64,000 nucleotides of DNA from Streptococcus mutans (GTDB taxonomy: Bacteria; Bacillota; Bacilli; Lactobacillales; Streptococcaceae): NCBI RefSeq assembly GCF_006739205.1, contig NZ_AP019720.1, forward strand, positions 62,001 to 126,000, written 5' to 3'. The notes below the pieces were generated by a model. That model had not been told where the DNA came from. It did no database searches and saw only the letters and a program-made list of their open reading frames with translations. Positions 1 to 8,473 of this stretch are shown in pieces. Position numbers and translations under genes: made by a program. The number at the start of each line of letters is the position of its first letter. Positions within the stretch are counted from its first letter, which is position 1.

Positions 1-3
1 AAA

Positions 4-1218
4 ATGAATTCAAAAGGAAGTCAAAGAGCTATTGACACCTTTATTGATTGCGTAGATGAAATTTCTCAATCAATAAATTCTGAGTATTGGAGTGGTGAAG
101 ATGTCATGGGGATTTTCTTTAACGAATTTAATCGCTATAAAGCAAAATCAGATAGTGGACAGGTGTTCACACCAGAACACATTACCTCACTAATGTATCG
201 TCTGATTGATGTTGACAAAGATTCAGTTGTTTTTGACGGAGCATGTGGCTCTGGTGGATTTCTAGCAAAATCAATGAGTAATATGATAAAAGAATCAGGT
301 GGTAATTCTAAAAAAATTAAACATATTAAGCAGAAACAGTTGTATGGAATTGAATTTGATAGGGAAATCTATGCACTGGCTTGCGCCAACATGCTAATTC
401 ACAAAGATGGTAAAAGTAATTTTGAACAGTTAGATACTCGTACACCAGAAGCTTGTGAATGGATTTACGATATTAGTTTCAAAGTAACTCAAAAGGTTGT
501 TGAAGGAGATGGCGAAGAGGAGGAAGCTACAATTGAGAAAGAGGTGATTCTTAAAAAAAATCACATTACAAAAGTCTTAATGAACCCTCCGTTTGAAACT
601 AAATATGGTTGTTTAGATATTGTAAATAATGTCTTGTCTAATGTGCCAAAAGGAATACAAGCGGCCTTTATTCTCCCAGACCATAAATTAGAAAAAGGAA
701 AGCCTTCTTTAACTAAAGAAATATTAAAAAATAATACAATAACCAATATTATTAAACTTCCAGAAGAAACTTTTAAAGAAGGTGTTTCAACCTCAATATT
801 TATTTTTGAAACAGGTAAACCACACCACCTAAAACCAATTAAAACTTTTTGGATAAGATATGATGGGCTAGAGACAGTTAAAAATCAGGGAAGACAAGAC
901 ACTAAGCAAAGATGACAACAAATAGAAGATGAATGGGTTGGGATTATAAAAGAGGGTGAAAATAACTCCCTATACTTAAATGAAATGATAGAGGTTTATC
1001 CAGATTTAGATAAGATGGTTGGCTTAAGTTATCCTAAACCTAAAGAATATTTTGAGGTAACGATGTCTGATTTTAATAAGACGGCTATGGAATATGAGTT
1101 TTATAAAGAGAAAAAAGATATTATTGCATTTCAAAATATGCTAACAGAGAATGTGATGTATTCAAGCGATATTTCAGAAAGTCAGGATAAAATTGTTATT
1201 AAATTAGATAAGGAGTAA
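4..1218 (+). pseudogene. hsdM: Type I restriction-modification N6-adenine methyltransferase HsdM, broken by an in-frame TGA
   Basis: Methylation subunit of a type I restriction-modification system, which would methylate adenine using S-adenosylmethionine. Motif I (DGACGSGG, about residue 79) and the catalytic NPPF motif (about residue 194) are visible. The frame runs unbroken from base 4 to 1218 except for TGA at 913-915. The stop lies in the family motif where GRxD...W is expected, so it most simply reflects TGG (Trp) to TGA. The piece after the stop (985-1218) keeps a normal HsdM C-terminus. Motif I sits earlier than usual for HsdM (about 500 residues), so the gene probably begins upstream of the window. 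hsdS follows at once. Readthrough or a reassembled two-chain enzyme is possible but unproven. Confidence 0.8.
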
Positions 1219-1221
1219 TTT

Positions 1222-2238
1222 GTGATCACAAATAATTGGTCTTTTTTCAAAATTGGTGGAAAGGGTGGACTATTTAAGATTTATAATTCCATACCCTATC
1301 ACCAAAAAGATGTAATTTATGCTACTAATAATGGGCCTAAAACAATAAACTACATTACACGCACAAAATTTGATAATGGATTAAAAGGTAGAGTAATAAA
1401 AGAGGATCATTTTCAAGTAAATCCCAAAGGAACAATATCATTTGGGGCTGAAAATGCAGATTTCTTTTATCAAGAAGAGGAATATATTACAGGAAATAAG
1501 ATGTATTATATTGATACAAGGCATCTCAACAAGAATCAAAATTTATTTTTAAGGACTGTCTTACAGTCAACTTTTACTAAGAATTTTGATTTTAAGGATG
1601 GAATGATACCTTCGCGTATTATAAACGAAGTTATTAAGTTACCTTCAAAATGTGGTAAACCTGATTGGGAATTTATTGATAAGTTCATGGAAGAATGTTT
1701 GAATAGTACGAGGGTTAGTGTAGCTCTACTTGGTAAAGTAAAAAAATACTCAGCACCCATCGATCTCTCTTTGTGGAAAGACTTTAAAATTTCAGAATTA
1801 TTCGAAGTAAAAAAAGGAAAAAGATTAACCAAAAAGAATATGATTGAAGGCGACATAAATTATATTGGATCATCAAAATTCAATAATGGTGTTACTGCTA
1901 AAATTGCAAATATAGAACATTTACATGACCCTAACACAATAACAGTCTGCTATAATGGTTCAGTTGGAGCTTCATTTTTTCAAGAAGAAAAATTTTGGGC
2001 ATCTGACGATGTAAATGTTTTATATCCGAAATTTGAAATCACTAAGAATCGTGCTTTGTTTTTTGCTACACTATTAAAAACAAAAGGGAAGGAATACGAA
2101 TTTAATGACAAGTGGAAAAAAGAAGTAATGGAAAATGATGTTATACCCCTTCCAGTAGATAATAACGATAAAGTGGATTATAACTATATTGATGAATTTA
2201 TGAAAAATATAAATCAAAAGACTTCTAAGAGAACCTAG
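1222..2238 (+). CDS. hsdS: Type I restriction-modification specificity subunit (HsdS-like)
   Basis: DNA-recognition subunit that would give the HsdM/HsdR complex its target sequence. The 338 residues fall into two similar halves, each a target-recognition domain ending in a helical spacer; the second half opens with the typical WKDFKISELFEVKKGKR segment. The start is GTG at 1222, behind AAGGAG that overlaps the hsdM stop, so the genes are translationally coupled. No lesion is visible, although hsdM upstream carries a nonsense codon. No hsdR lies inside the window. The assignment to the S-subunit family is firm; the recognised sequence cannot be read from the protein. Confidence 0.8.
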   Translation: MITNNWSFFKIGGKGGLFKIYNSIPYHQKDVIYATNNGPKTINYITRTKFDNGLKGRVIKEDHFQVNPKGTISFGAENADFFYQEEEYITGNKMYYIDTRHLNKNQNLFLRTVLQSTFTKNFDFKDGMIPSRIINEVIKLPSKCGKPDWEFIDKFMEECLNSTRVSVALLGKVKKYSAPIDLSLWKDFKISELFEVKKGKRLTKKNMIEGDINYIGSSKFNNGVTAKIANIEHLHDPNTITVCYNGSVGASFFQEEKFWASDDVNVLYPKFEITKNRALFFATLLKTKGKEYEFNDKWKKEVMENDVIPLPVDNNDKVDYNYIDEFMKNINQKTSKRT

Positions 2239-2282
2239 ATTTAAGATTAGTAATTATTAGGACAGTGCTATTTAGTCAATTT

Positions 2283-2630
2283 TTATAACACATACCCACT
2301 AGATTTCATAACCTCTAAATCTTCTTCGTCTATAAGTTGGTTTCTATCTCTAGCTAACTGCTGATAGATAATATCTTGAATTTTTTCTTGTTTTAAAATC
2401 AGTGATACTAAAGACCAATGGGCTAATTTCCTATACTTAGTTAAGTGACACTCCTTGGCTATCTCAAAGAGACGGCTTTTAGGGAGGTCAAGAAGGTACT
2501 CACGCTTGTTAAAAGAATAAACCCCATCCTCTTCATTAAATTTGAAATAAGGGTTATTAATAGCTGTTCTTGCTTTCTTAGTTTGCTCTTTTAAGGACTC
2601 CCATGTAACGAGGACTTGGTTTTGGTAATA
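2283..2630 (-). pseudogene. Truncated gene remnant (C-terminal fragment, unknown family)
   Basis: An open reverse-strand frame of about 115 codons ends at TAA 2283-2285 and is closed upstream by TAG at 2631-2633. It has no credible start codon and its 5' end overlaps the tail of the transposase gene (2578). The product would be hydrophilic and charged, with segments such as NNPYFKFNEEDGVYSFNKRE and LAHWSLVSLILKQEKIQ. I do not recognise the family. The simplest reading is the C-terminal stump of a gene cut by insertion of the neighbouring transposable element. It also accounts for the otherwise empty stretch between hsdS and the transposase. Confidence 0.45.
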
Positions 2631-3882
2631 CTAATTCTTTTTGCCTTACTTCAGTTGAAGTAAGGTTTTTCTTTGTCTTTAAAATGTCAGTAAAAATGGC
2701 TTCAGCATCTGCTTTAGAAGTTGGGTAGTGCCCGTGTTTCACTCTCCAATTGCGGATATAAGTGAAATAGCCAATATAGTCTTGTAGGTACTTAGTAGAA
2801 ACATTCGTCATATCACGGTTGATAAAACGCTTGATGTCATTATGTAATTCATTGACACGAGCTAATGATAAGCCATTTTGATATTTAATATCATTGAATT
2901 TATCAAAGAGAATTTCGCCACGATTAGTGATTCTGTCAGTTATGCCTTCATAATATAAGTGTTCTAATATCTTCTTATTAACCTTCTTTTCAGATTCATC
3001 GGTTGCTTGAATAATATAACCATGGTTCCCTATGACTTTAAGAAAGTTAGATGGTTTAACATAGTGAGGTGTATTGGTTGCACGACAATATTCTTCATAG
3101 ATATTATTAGCGTCACTACATAGAAAAGCAGGATTATCTATATGTTCATGGAAAAGTTCATAGAAAATATTGGTAGATAGTTTTCCTAAACTTGCGACCT
3201 TACAAACACAGTAACCACGATTATCAATGGCAGTTACAACTGTTGCAAACTCAGAACCCATGACTCCAAACTTAGAGGATTGGCGACCATAACGAGGTTT
3301 TCGTTCTTCAGTTTGTGCAACCATTGATCTAAGATGACGACTTCCTTTTTGACTCTCACGGACGAAAGTTTCATCCACTTGCACGATACCACTTAATATA
3401 GGCATTGGAATATTAGCCATAGCAGTAATAAGTTTTAAACGCCATAACCAAACTGTCTTAATATCAATTCCAACACAAGAATAGTCGTTGATAAGGACAT
3501 TACGCATATCTTCAATAGAATACCCGTTTAGTGTCATTTTAAGGACTTTAAGCCAAATATCCCAGTGCCACCTTGTTTTTTCTAAAACAGTTCCTGAAAA
3601 ACGAGTGAAACGTTTAGAGCAGTCCTTACATTTGAAGACTTGAATGTTATTTCGCTTACCATATTTGCTAATTGATGTTGAACCACATTGAGGGCATAAA
3701 CTATTGACACCTAACTTCGCTAAGCGTTCTTCAAAGTTTGAAACGACAACAAAGTTCATAGTATTACTAATATCAATCTTTTGCCTATTAGCGTACTGAC
3801 ATACGACTTTATTGAAATCTATAAAAGGTAATTGAGAAACATAGTTGATTACATCGTTCAAGTTTAGCGTTTTTTGGCTCAT
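2578..3882 (-). mobile_element. IS1595-like transposase with N-terminal zinc ribbon
   Basis: Transposase of 434 residues. An N-terminal zinc ribbon (CPQC about residue 60 and CKDC about residue 81) precedes a helix-turn-helix-like region and a DDE-type core opening with IVQVDETFV, a pattern known from the ISXO2/IS1595 group. ATG at 3882 is chosen because GAGGTG stands just upstream; an in-frame ATG at 3894 has no such site. The reading frame is intact. I could not identify terminal inverted repeats or a target duplication, so the element ends are undefined. It sits between RM remnants and ruvB and appears to have truncated the gene fragment at 2283-2630. Confidence 0.65.
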
Positions 3883-4083
3883 AAAACACCTCAATCCGTT
3901 CAGATAGTTTAATTATATACACCATAATTATATCATAAAACGAAATTTAATTCACAACGAGAAAGTGATGAATCTGAGTAAATTAAAATTAAAATACCCC
4001 TTCAAATAAAGTTTGTTAGAGACCACCCTATTATTGGAATATATAACCTAGAAAGATTTGTGCTATTCTGCTTACTTCGTTTC

Positions 4084-4092
4084 TGTTATAAT
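4084..4092 (+). promoter_or_regulatory. Extended -10 promoter of ruvB, implying a leaderless mRNA
   Basis: TGTTATAAT is a perfect extended -10 element. Its last base lies only six bases before the ruvB ATG at 4099, so transcription should begin at or within a base or two of the start codon. No Shine-Dalgarno sequence lies between. A good -35 box is not evident, as expected for extended -10 promoters. Confidence 0.65.
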
Positions 4093-4098
4093 AGTCTT

Positions 4099-5094
4099 AT
4101 GACTAGAATTTTAGATAACGAACTTATGGGTGATGAGGAATTTGCAGAACGCACACTTCGTCCGCAGTATTTACAGGAATATATTGGTCAGGATAAGGTT
4201 AAAGACCAGCTGAAGATCTTCATCAAAGCAGCTAAACAACGTGATGAGGCTTTGGATCATGTCCTTTTATTTGGTCCTCCTGGCCTTGGTAAGACCACCA
4301 TGGCTTTTGTTATTGCCAATGAATTGGGGGTTAATCTTAAGCAAACCAGCGGTCCAGCTATTGAAAAAGCTGGTGATTTGGTTGCTGTTTTAAATGATTT
4401 AGAGCCTGGGGATGTTCTTTTTATTGATGAAATTCATCGGCTGCCTATGGCTGTTGAGGAAGTTCTTTATAGTGCCATGGAAGATTTTTATATTGACATT
4501 ATGATTGGTGCAGGAGAAACTTCTCGCAGCGTGCATTTGGATTTGCCGCCTTTTACTTTAATTGGGGCGACAACACGGGCAGGTATGTTGTCAAATCCTT
4601 TGCGGGCGCGTTTTGGGATTACAGGTCATATGGAATATTATACAGATATCGATTTAACTGAAATTGTTGAGCGAACAGCGGATATTTTTGAGATGACCAT
4701 TACCCATCAAGCTGCGTTAGAATTAGCACGGCGTTCCCGTGGGACTCCGCGTATTGCTAACCGACTCTTAAAACGTGTCCGAGATTATGCCCAAATTATG
4801 GGAGATGGTCTTATTGATGATAAAATAACAGATAAAGCTTTGACCATGCTTGATGTTGATCATGAAGGCCTTGATTATGTTGATCAGAAGATCCTTAAGA
4901 CGATGATTGAGATGTACCATGGCGGGCCTGTTGGTCTGGGGACTCTGTCAGTTAATATTGCCGAGGAACGTGAGACCGTTGAAGACATGTATGAGCCCTA
5001 TCTTATTCAAAAAGGATTTATCATACGGACTCGCAGTGGACGTGTAGCCACTGCCAAAGCTTATGAACATTTGGGTTATCGTTACACAGAATAA
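4099..5094 (+). CDS. ruvB: Holliday junction branch migration helicase RuvB
   Basis: ATP-driven motor that, with RuvA, migrates Holliday junctions during recombination and repair. Over 331 residues, Walker [10 protein letters not shown] (about 59-67), Walker B/DEIH (about 110-113), the sensor motif GATTRAG (about 155) and the winged-helix C-terminus with RTRSGRVAT are present. ATG 4099 is chosen because the protein then starts MTRILDNE, as in other streptococci; a GTG at 4060 would add 13 residues but lies upstream of the promoter. There is no ribosome binding site, consistent with leaderless translation. The phosphatase gene follows 37 bases downstream and is probably co-transcribed. Confidence 0.95.
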   Translation: MTRILDNELMGDEEFAERTLRPQYLQEYIGQDKVKDQLKIFIKAAKQRDEALDHVLLFGPPGLGKTTMAFVIANELGVNLKQTSGPAIEKAGDLVAVLNDLEPGDVLFIDEIHRLPMAVEEVLYSAMEDFYIDIMIGAGETSRSVHLDLPPFTLIGATTRAGMLSNPLRARFGITGHMEYYTDIDLTEIVERTADIFEMTITHQAALELARRSRGTPRIANRLLKRVRDYAQIMGDGLIDDKITDKALTMLDVDHEGLDYVDQKILKTMIEMYHGGPVGLGTLSVNIAEERETVEDMYEPYLIQKGFIIRTRSGRVATAKAYEHLGYRYTE

Positions 5095-5131
5095 CAGTAG
5101 TCATTCTGACAAGAAAAGTTAAAGGAATAGC

Positions 5132-5557
5132 ATGAAGAAAATTTGTTTTGTTTGTTTGGGTAATATCTGCCGCAGTCCTATGGCTGAATTTGTGATGAGA
5201 GAGGCAGCATCCGATGCGAGTCTAGAGATTGCCAGCCGGGCAACGTCAGGCTGGGAACATGGAAATCCTATTCATCGCGGAACGCAAGGGATTTTTAGAA
5301 AATATAAAATTGCTTACGATTCCTCTAAGAGATCTCAACGAATTAGTTTGGCTGATTTTGCTTACTTTGATTGGATCATTGGAATGGACGAGACTAATGT
5401 CTGTGATCTCAAAAGGTTATCTCAAGGACAATTTGATGATAAAATCTTTCTTTTTATTGATGGTGGTGTACCGGATCCTTACTATACCGGAGACTTCGAA
5501 GAAACTTATCATCTGGTCGAAAAGGGCTGTCAAACTTGGTTGAAAAAAATTAAATAG
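5132..5557 (+). CDS. Low-molecular-weight protein tyrosine phosphatase
   Basis: Cytoplasmic phosphatase of the arsenate-reductase-like LMW-PTP fold that removes phosphate from protein tyrosine (or arginine) residues. The 141 residues carry the N-terminal P-loop CLGNICRS (Cys8 nucleophile, Arg14) and the general-acid DP pair (Asp115-Pro116), both where the family has them. An AAAGGAA site precedes ATG 5132. It follows ruvB and precedes the MORN and acyltransferase genes, an arrangement I associate with S. mutans. Homologues act on BY-kinases or arginine kinases; the substrate here is not deducible. Confidence 0.9.
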   Translation: MKKICFVCLGNICRSPMAEFVMREAASDASLEIASRATSGWEHGNPIHRGTQGIFRKYKIAYDSSKRSQRISLADFAYFDWIIGMDETNVCDLKRLSQGQFDDKIFLFIDGGVPDPYYTGDFEETYHLVEKGCQTWLKKIK

Positions 5558-5621
5558 TACATCTTGTTATATTTTCAAATTGTAGTAAAATGACATATAT
5601 GATAAGAAAAATTGAAGGAAT

Positions 5622-6005
5622 ATGATGAGAAAAATACAGATAACGAGAGAAAAATTAGAGCTGTTAGCAGTTATTGTCATCCTTGTATGTGGTTTATCTG
5701 TTTTCACCCTTAAATTTGGTAGCAAAGCAACCTTAACTTATGAAGGTGGTAAGATTAACTATACAGGCTATGTTCTCAATCATCGAATGAATGGTCAAGG
5801 GAAACTAACTTATCCTAATGGTGATGTTTATGAGGGGCATTTTGTTAATGGTATTTTCAACGGTCATGGCCGCTTTAAGTCTAGCATGGGCTGGTCTTAT
5901 GTTGGCGAGTTTAAAAAAGGACAAGCAGATGGTCATGGGAAATTAACGGCTAAGGACAAAAAAATTTATAAAGGGACATTTAAGCAAGGGATTTATCAAA
6001 AATGA
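5622..6005 (+). CDS. Membrane-anchored MORN-repeat protein
   Basis: A 127-residue protein with one N-terminal membrane segment (about residues 12-33) followed by four MORN-type repeats: YTGYVLNHRMNGQGKL, YEGHFVNGIFNGHGRF, YVGEFKKGQADGHGKL and a final YKGTF. MORN repeats form beta-hairpin platforms that often bind membranes or partner proteins. The start codon may be ATG 5622 or 5625; GAAGGA lies just upstream of both. Its TGA overlaps the ATG of the acyltransferase (ATGA at 6002-6005), so the two are translationally coupled. A role as accessory to that enzyme is an inference. Confidence 0.8.
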   Translation: MMRKIQITREKLELLAVIVILVCGLSVFTLKFGSKATLTYEGGKINYTGYVLNHRMNGQGKLTYPNGDVYEGHFVNGIFNGHGRFKSSMGWSYVGEFKKGQADGHGKLTAKDKKIYKGTFKQGIYQK

Positions 6006-7792
6006 GAATAAAATGGTTTTCTTTTGTTAGAGTTACAGGGCTGCTTTTGGTGCTGCTTTATCATTTTTTCCAACGAGCTTTTCCGGGCGGCTTTATAGGA
6101 GTAGACGTTTTCTTTACCTTTTCGGGTTATTTGATTACAGCTCTACTGATTGATGAATTTGCCAGAAATAAGATGATTGATCTTTTGGGCTTTCTAAGGC
6201 GGCGCTTCTATCGCATTGTACCGCCTGTTGTCATTATGGTTTTGGTCGTTCTGCCTTTTACTTTTTTAATTAGGAAGGATTTTGTGGCAGATATTGGCCG
6301 CCAAATTGCTTCTGTTCTAGGTTTTACAACTAACCTTTATGAAATTTTTACTGGCAGCAGTTACGAAAGCCAATTCATCCCCCACCTTTTTGTTCATACT
6401 TGGAGCCTAGCTATTGAAGTGCATTTTTACCTTTTTTGGGGGATTCTTGTCTGGTTCTTATCAAAAAAGGTTAAAGATCCTACGCAATTTCGCGGCCTTA
6501 TCTTTTTGATTTCAGTTGGTTTATTTTTGCTGAGCTTCTTTACTATGTTTGCGCGTGCCTTTTTTGTTAATAGTTTTTCGACGATTTATTTTTCAACTTT
6601 GTCACATATTTTTCCTTTCTTTTTAGGAGCCATTTTTGCAACGATGTCAGGAATTAGTGAGACAACGAAACGCTTTAAGAAAAATGTGCAGCTCTGGCAG
6701 ACCAAACGCGTTGTCTTTTTCATGGTTGGCAGTGCAGCCTTGTTATTTCTGTTGGGATTTATTCTTGACTTTAATAATATAATCACTTATTTATTTGGTT
6801 TTGCTTTAGCCAGTCTATTCACGGCTGTAATGGTTTATTCCAGCCGTGTCTTAAATGACCAAACGCCACATTTGCAAGAACCTGCTTTTGTTACTTATTT
6901 AGCTGATATCAGTTATGGTGTTTACCTTTTTCACTGGCCTTTTTATATTATCTTTGGGCAATTAATGAATAACTGGTTGGCTGTCATTTTTACGGTTCTT
7001 TTCTCTCTTACCTTTGCAACGATTTCTTATTATGTTGTTGAACCTTATATTGCAGGAAAGCAAGCTGTTTTGTTTGGGCTGGCTGTTCCTATTGAGCATT
7101 ACAAAAAATGGTTCTACAGTTTGGCTGGTTTATTAACCGTTGTGACTTTAGGTATTGCCTTTACGGCACCAAGTGTCGGCTCTTTTGAAACAGGACTTTT
7201 AGTTGATGCGCTCAACCAAGCTGATAATAATATGAATCGGACACATACGCTGGCTGCTGGAGACGCAAGTGCTATTAGTGATATCACTGTTATTGGTGAC
7301 TCAGTTGCTTTGCGCTCAAGTACTGCTTTTTCTGAACTTCTGCCGGAAGCTCAGGTAGATGCGGCAGTTAGCCGTAATTTTGGGAATGCCTATGATATTT
7401 TTAAAAATCATATTGATAATAGTACATTATCAAAAACAGTTGTTTTAGCGGTTGGAGTTAATTCGGTTGAAGGTTACAAAGATAATATTCAACAATTCAT
7501 TGATAATCTCCCGGATGGACATCGACTTATTATTGTGACTCCTTATAATACTAAAGATGAACGTATTCCAGATGTTCGTGATTACGAATTAGATTTAGCA
7601 AAGAAATATCAGTTTGTCACGATAGCTGATTGGTATCAAGCAGCTGTGGCACATCCTGAAATTTGGACAGAATCTGATGGTGTTCACTATAATGACAGCA
7701 GTGATGAAGGTGCTAAACTTTATGTCGAAACTATAAAAAAAGCCATTCAGACATCTGCAAAGCAGCCTGCTAAGGGTGAAAAACAACCCTAG
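6002..7792 (+). CDS. OatA-like membrane O-acetyltransferase with extracellular SGNH domain
   Basis: Polytopic acyltransferase-3 domain (about residues 1-370, roughly ten membrane segments) joined to an extracellular SGNH hydrolase-like domain. The first helix carries LLYHFF with the conserved His, followed by GVDVFFTFSGYLIT. The C-terminal domain shows GDS (about residue 431) and DGVHYN (about 558), which place the catalytic Ser, Asp and His. Proteins of this build (OatA, pneumococcal Adr) O-acetylate peptidoglycan muramic acid and confer lysozyme resistance; that substrate is likely here but not proven. At 596 residues it is full length. Translation is coupled to the MORN gene by a 4-base overlap. 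Confidence 0.88.
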   Translation: MRIKWFSFVRVTGLLLVLLYHFFQRAFPGGFIGVDVFFTFSGYLITALLIDEFARNKMIDLLGFLRRRFYRIVPPVVIMVLVVLPFTFLIRKDFVADIGRQIASVLGFTTNLYEIFTGSSYESQFIPHLFVHTWSLAIEVHFYLFWGILVWFLSKKVKDPTQFRGLIFLISVGLFLLSFFTMFARAFFVNSFSTIYFSTLSHIFPFFLGAIFATMSGISETTKRFKKNVQLWQTKRVVFFMVGSAALLFLLGFILDFNNIITYLFGFALASLFTAVMVYSSRVLNDQTPHLQEPAFVTYLADISYGVYLFHWPFYIIFGQLMNNWLAVIFTVLFSLTFATISYYVVEPYIAGKQAVLFGLAVPIEHYKKWFYSLAGLLTVVTLGIAFTAPSVGSFETGLLVDALNQADNNMNRTHTLAAGDASAISDITVIGDSVALRSSTAFSELLPEAQVDAAVSRNFGNAYDIFKNHIDNSTLSKTVVLAVGVNSVEGYKDNIQQFIDNLPDGHRLIIVTPYNTKDERIPDVRDYELDLAKKYQFVTIADWYQAAVAHPEIWTESDGVHYNDSSDEGAKLYVETIKKAIQTSAKQPAKGEKQP

Positions 7793-7991
7793 CCATAGTC
7801 TTTAGAGGGGAGGTCTTGACTTAAATCGAAGCGCGAGATAAAGAAGAAAGTTGAGATTTTTTTCGTTGTTTTGAGTGTCTTGTGCTGATTGGATCGACGA
7901 AATTGATTTTAGATTTATAGGTGCTTTTAAGTTACTAAAGATGTTAGAAGTAATAACATTAAAAAATTGATAAAAAAGAGCCTGAATTCAG

Positions 7992-8020
7992 TTTACAAGA
8001 GCTCGCTTCTGCGTTATAAT
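7992..8020 (+). promoter_or_regulatory. Strong sigma-A promoter for the 25-aa ORF
   Basis: TTTACA at 7992-7997 and TATAAT at 8015-8020 are separated by exactly 17 bases. This is the only strong promoter in the 680-base gap between the acyltransferase and thrC. It points at the small ORF at 8058. I see no gene or clear structure in 7793-7990. Confidence 0.65.
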
Positions 8021-8057
8021 TGTGGTGACATAAGATGTGAGGAATGGAGGATATGGC

Positions 8058-8135
8058 ATGTCTGCTTTGTTTTATGATACCTTAGCAGCAATTTGGATTT
8101 CTATTGCTGGCGTGGATGCTCGTTGGGGTCATTAA
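8058..8135 (+). CDS. Putative 25-residue peptide of unknown function
   Basis: A short ORF between a consensus promoter (7992-8020) and a strong intrinsic terminator (8146-8175), with GGAGG seven bases before its ATG. It therefore looks like a complete tiny transcription unit. The peptide begins MSALFYDTLAAIWISIAG, which is hydrophobic, and ends VDARWGH. I do not recognise a family. It could be a small membrane peptide, a signalling peptide or a regulatory RNA with a chance ORF. An overlapping ATG at 8053 gives only ten codons. Confidence 0.45.
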   Translation: MSALFYDTLAAIWISIAGVDARWGH

Positions 8136-8145
8136 TATTTTGTGA

Positions 8146-8390
8146 AGGTTGGGACAAAAGTGTTCCGACCTTTTTATTGTGCGGTGGTATTAGTTTGATG
8201 CAGCGATTGATTGAACTTTTTGCCTCTTAGTTTTTAGACTTAAACCTTCAATAGTTCAGGAAACGATGTGTTTATCTAATCCCATGAACGTCCGATCATG
8301 TTGATACCTAATCCAATTTGCGAAAGGCGAGACAACAAAATCAACATCGCAGTTTCATTGCGATTTACCATTACCGATTTTTGACTCATT
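8146..8390 (+). repeat. Dispersed repeat, copy A, opening with an intrinsic terminator
   Basis: The left end folds as AGGTTGGGACA-AAAG-TGTTCCGACCT followed by five T residues (hairpin about 8146-8175), an intrinsic terminator for the small ORF upstream. The next 200 bases (TTATTGTGCGGTGG..., GGTTT/AGTTTTTAGACTTAAACC-like block, CCTAATCCA-TTTGCGAAAGG block, AACATCGC...CATTGCGATT block) recur in the same order at 9963, 11742 and, inverted, at 57130-57379. No coding potential is visible. Confidence 0.7.
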
Positions 8391-8430
8391 TTCTTTTTTA
8401 AATAAATATGAGCAAATTGTCTGATAATTA

Positions 8431-8439
8431 TGGTATAAT
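8431..8439 (+). promoter_or_regulatory. Extended -10 promoter of thrC
   Basis: TGGTATAAT gives a perfect extended -10. A transcript would start near 8446, about 28 bases before thrC, leaving room for the AGAGGA ribosome binding site. Confidence 0.5.
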
Positions 8440-8473
8440 GCTTAAAAAACTATCTATAAAAAGAGGATGAATC

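Noticed and set aside
4060..4098. Earlier GTG start for ruvB adding 13 residues
   Set aside because: It lies upstream of the extended -10 promoter, and the added residues are not like those of streptococcal RuvB.
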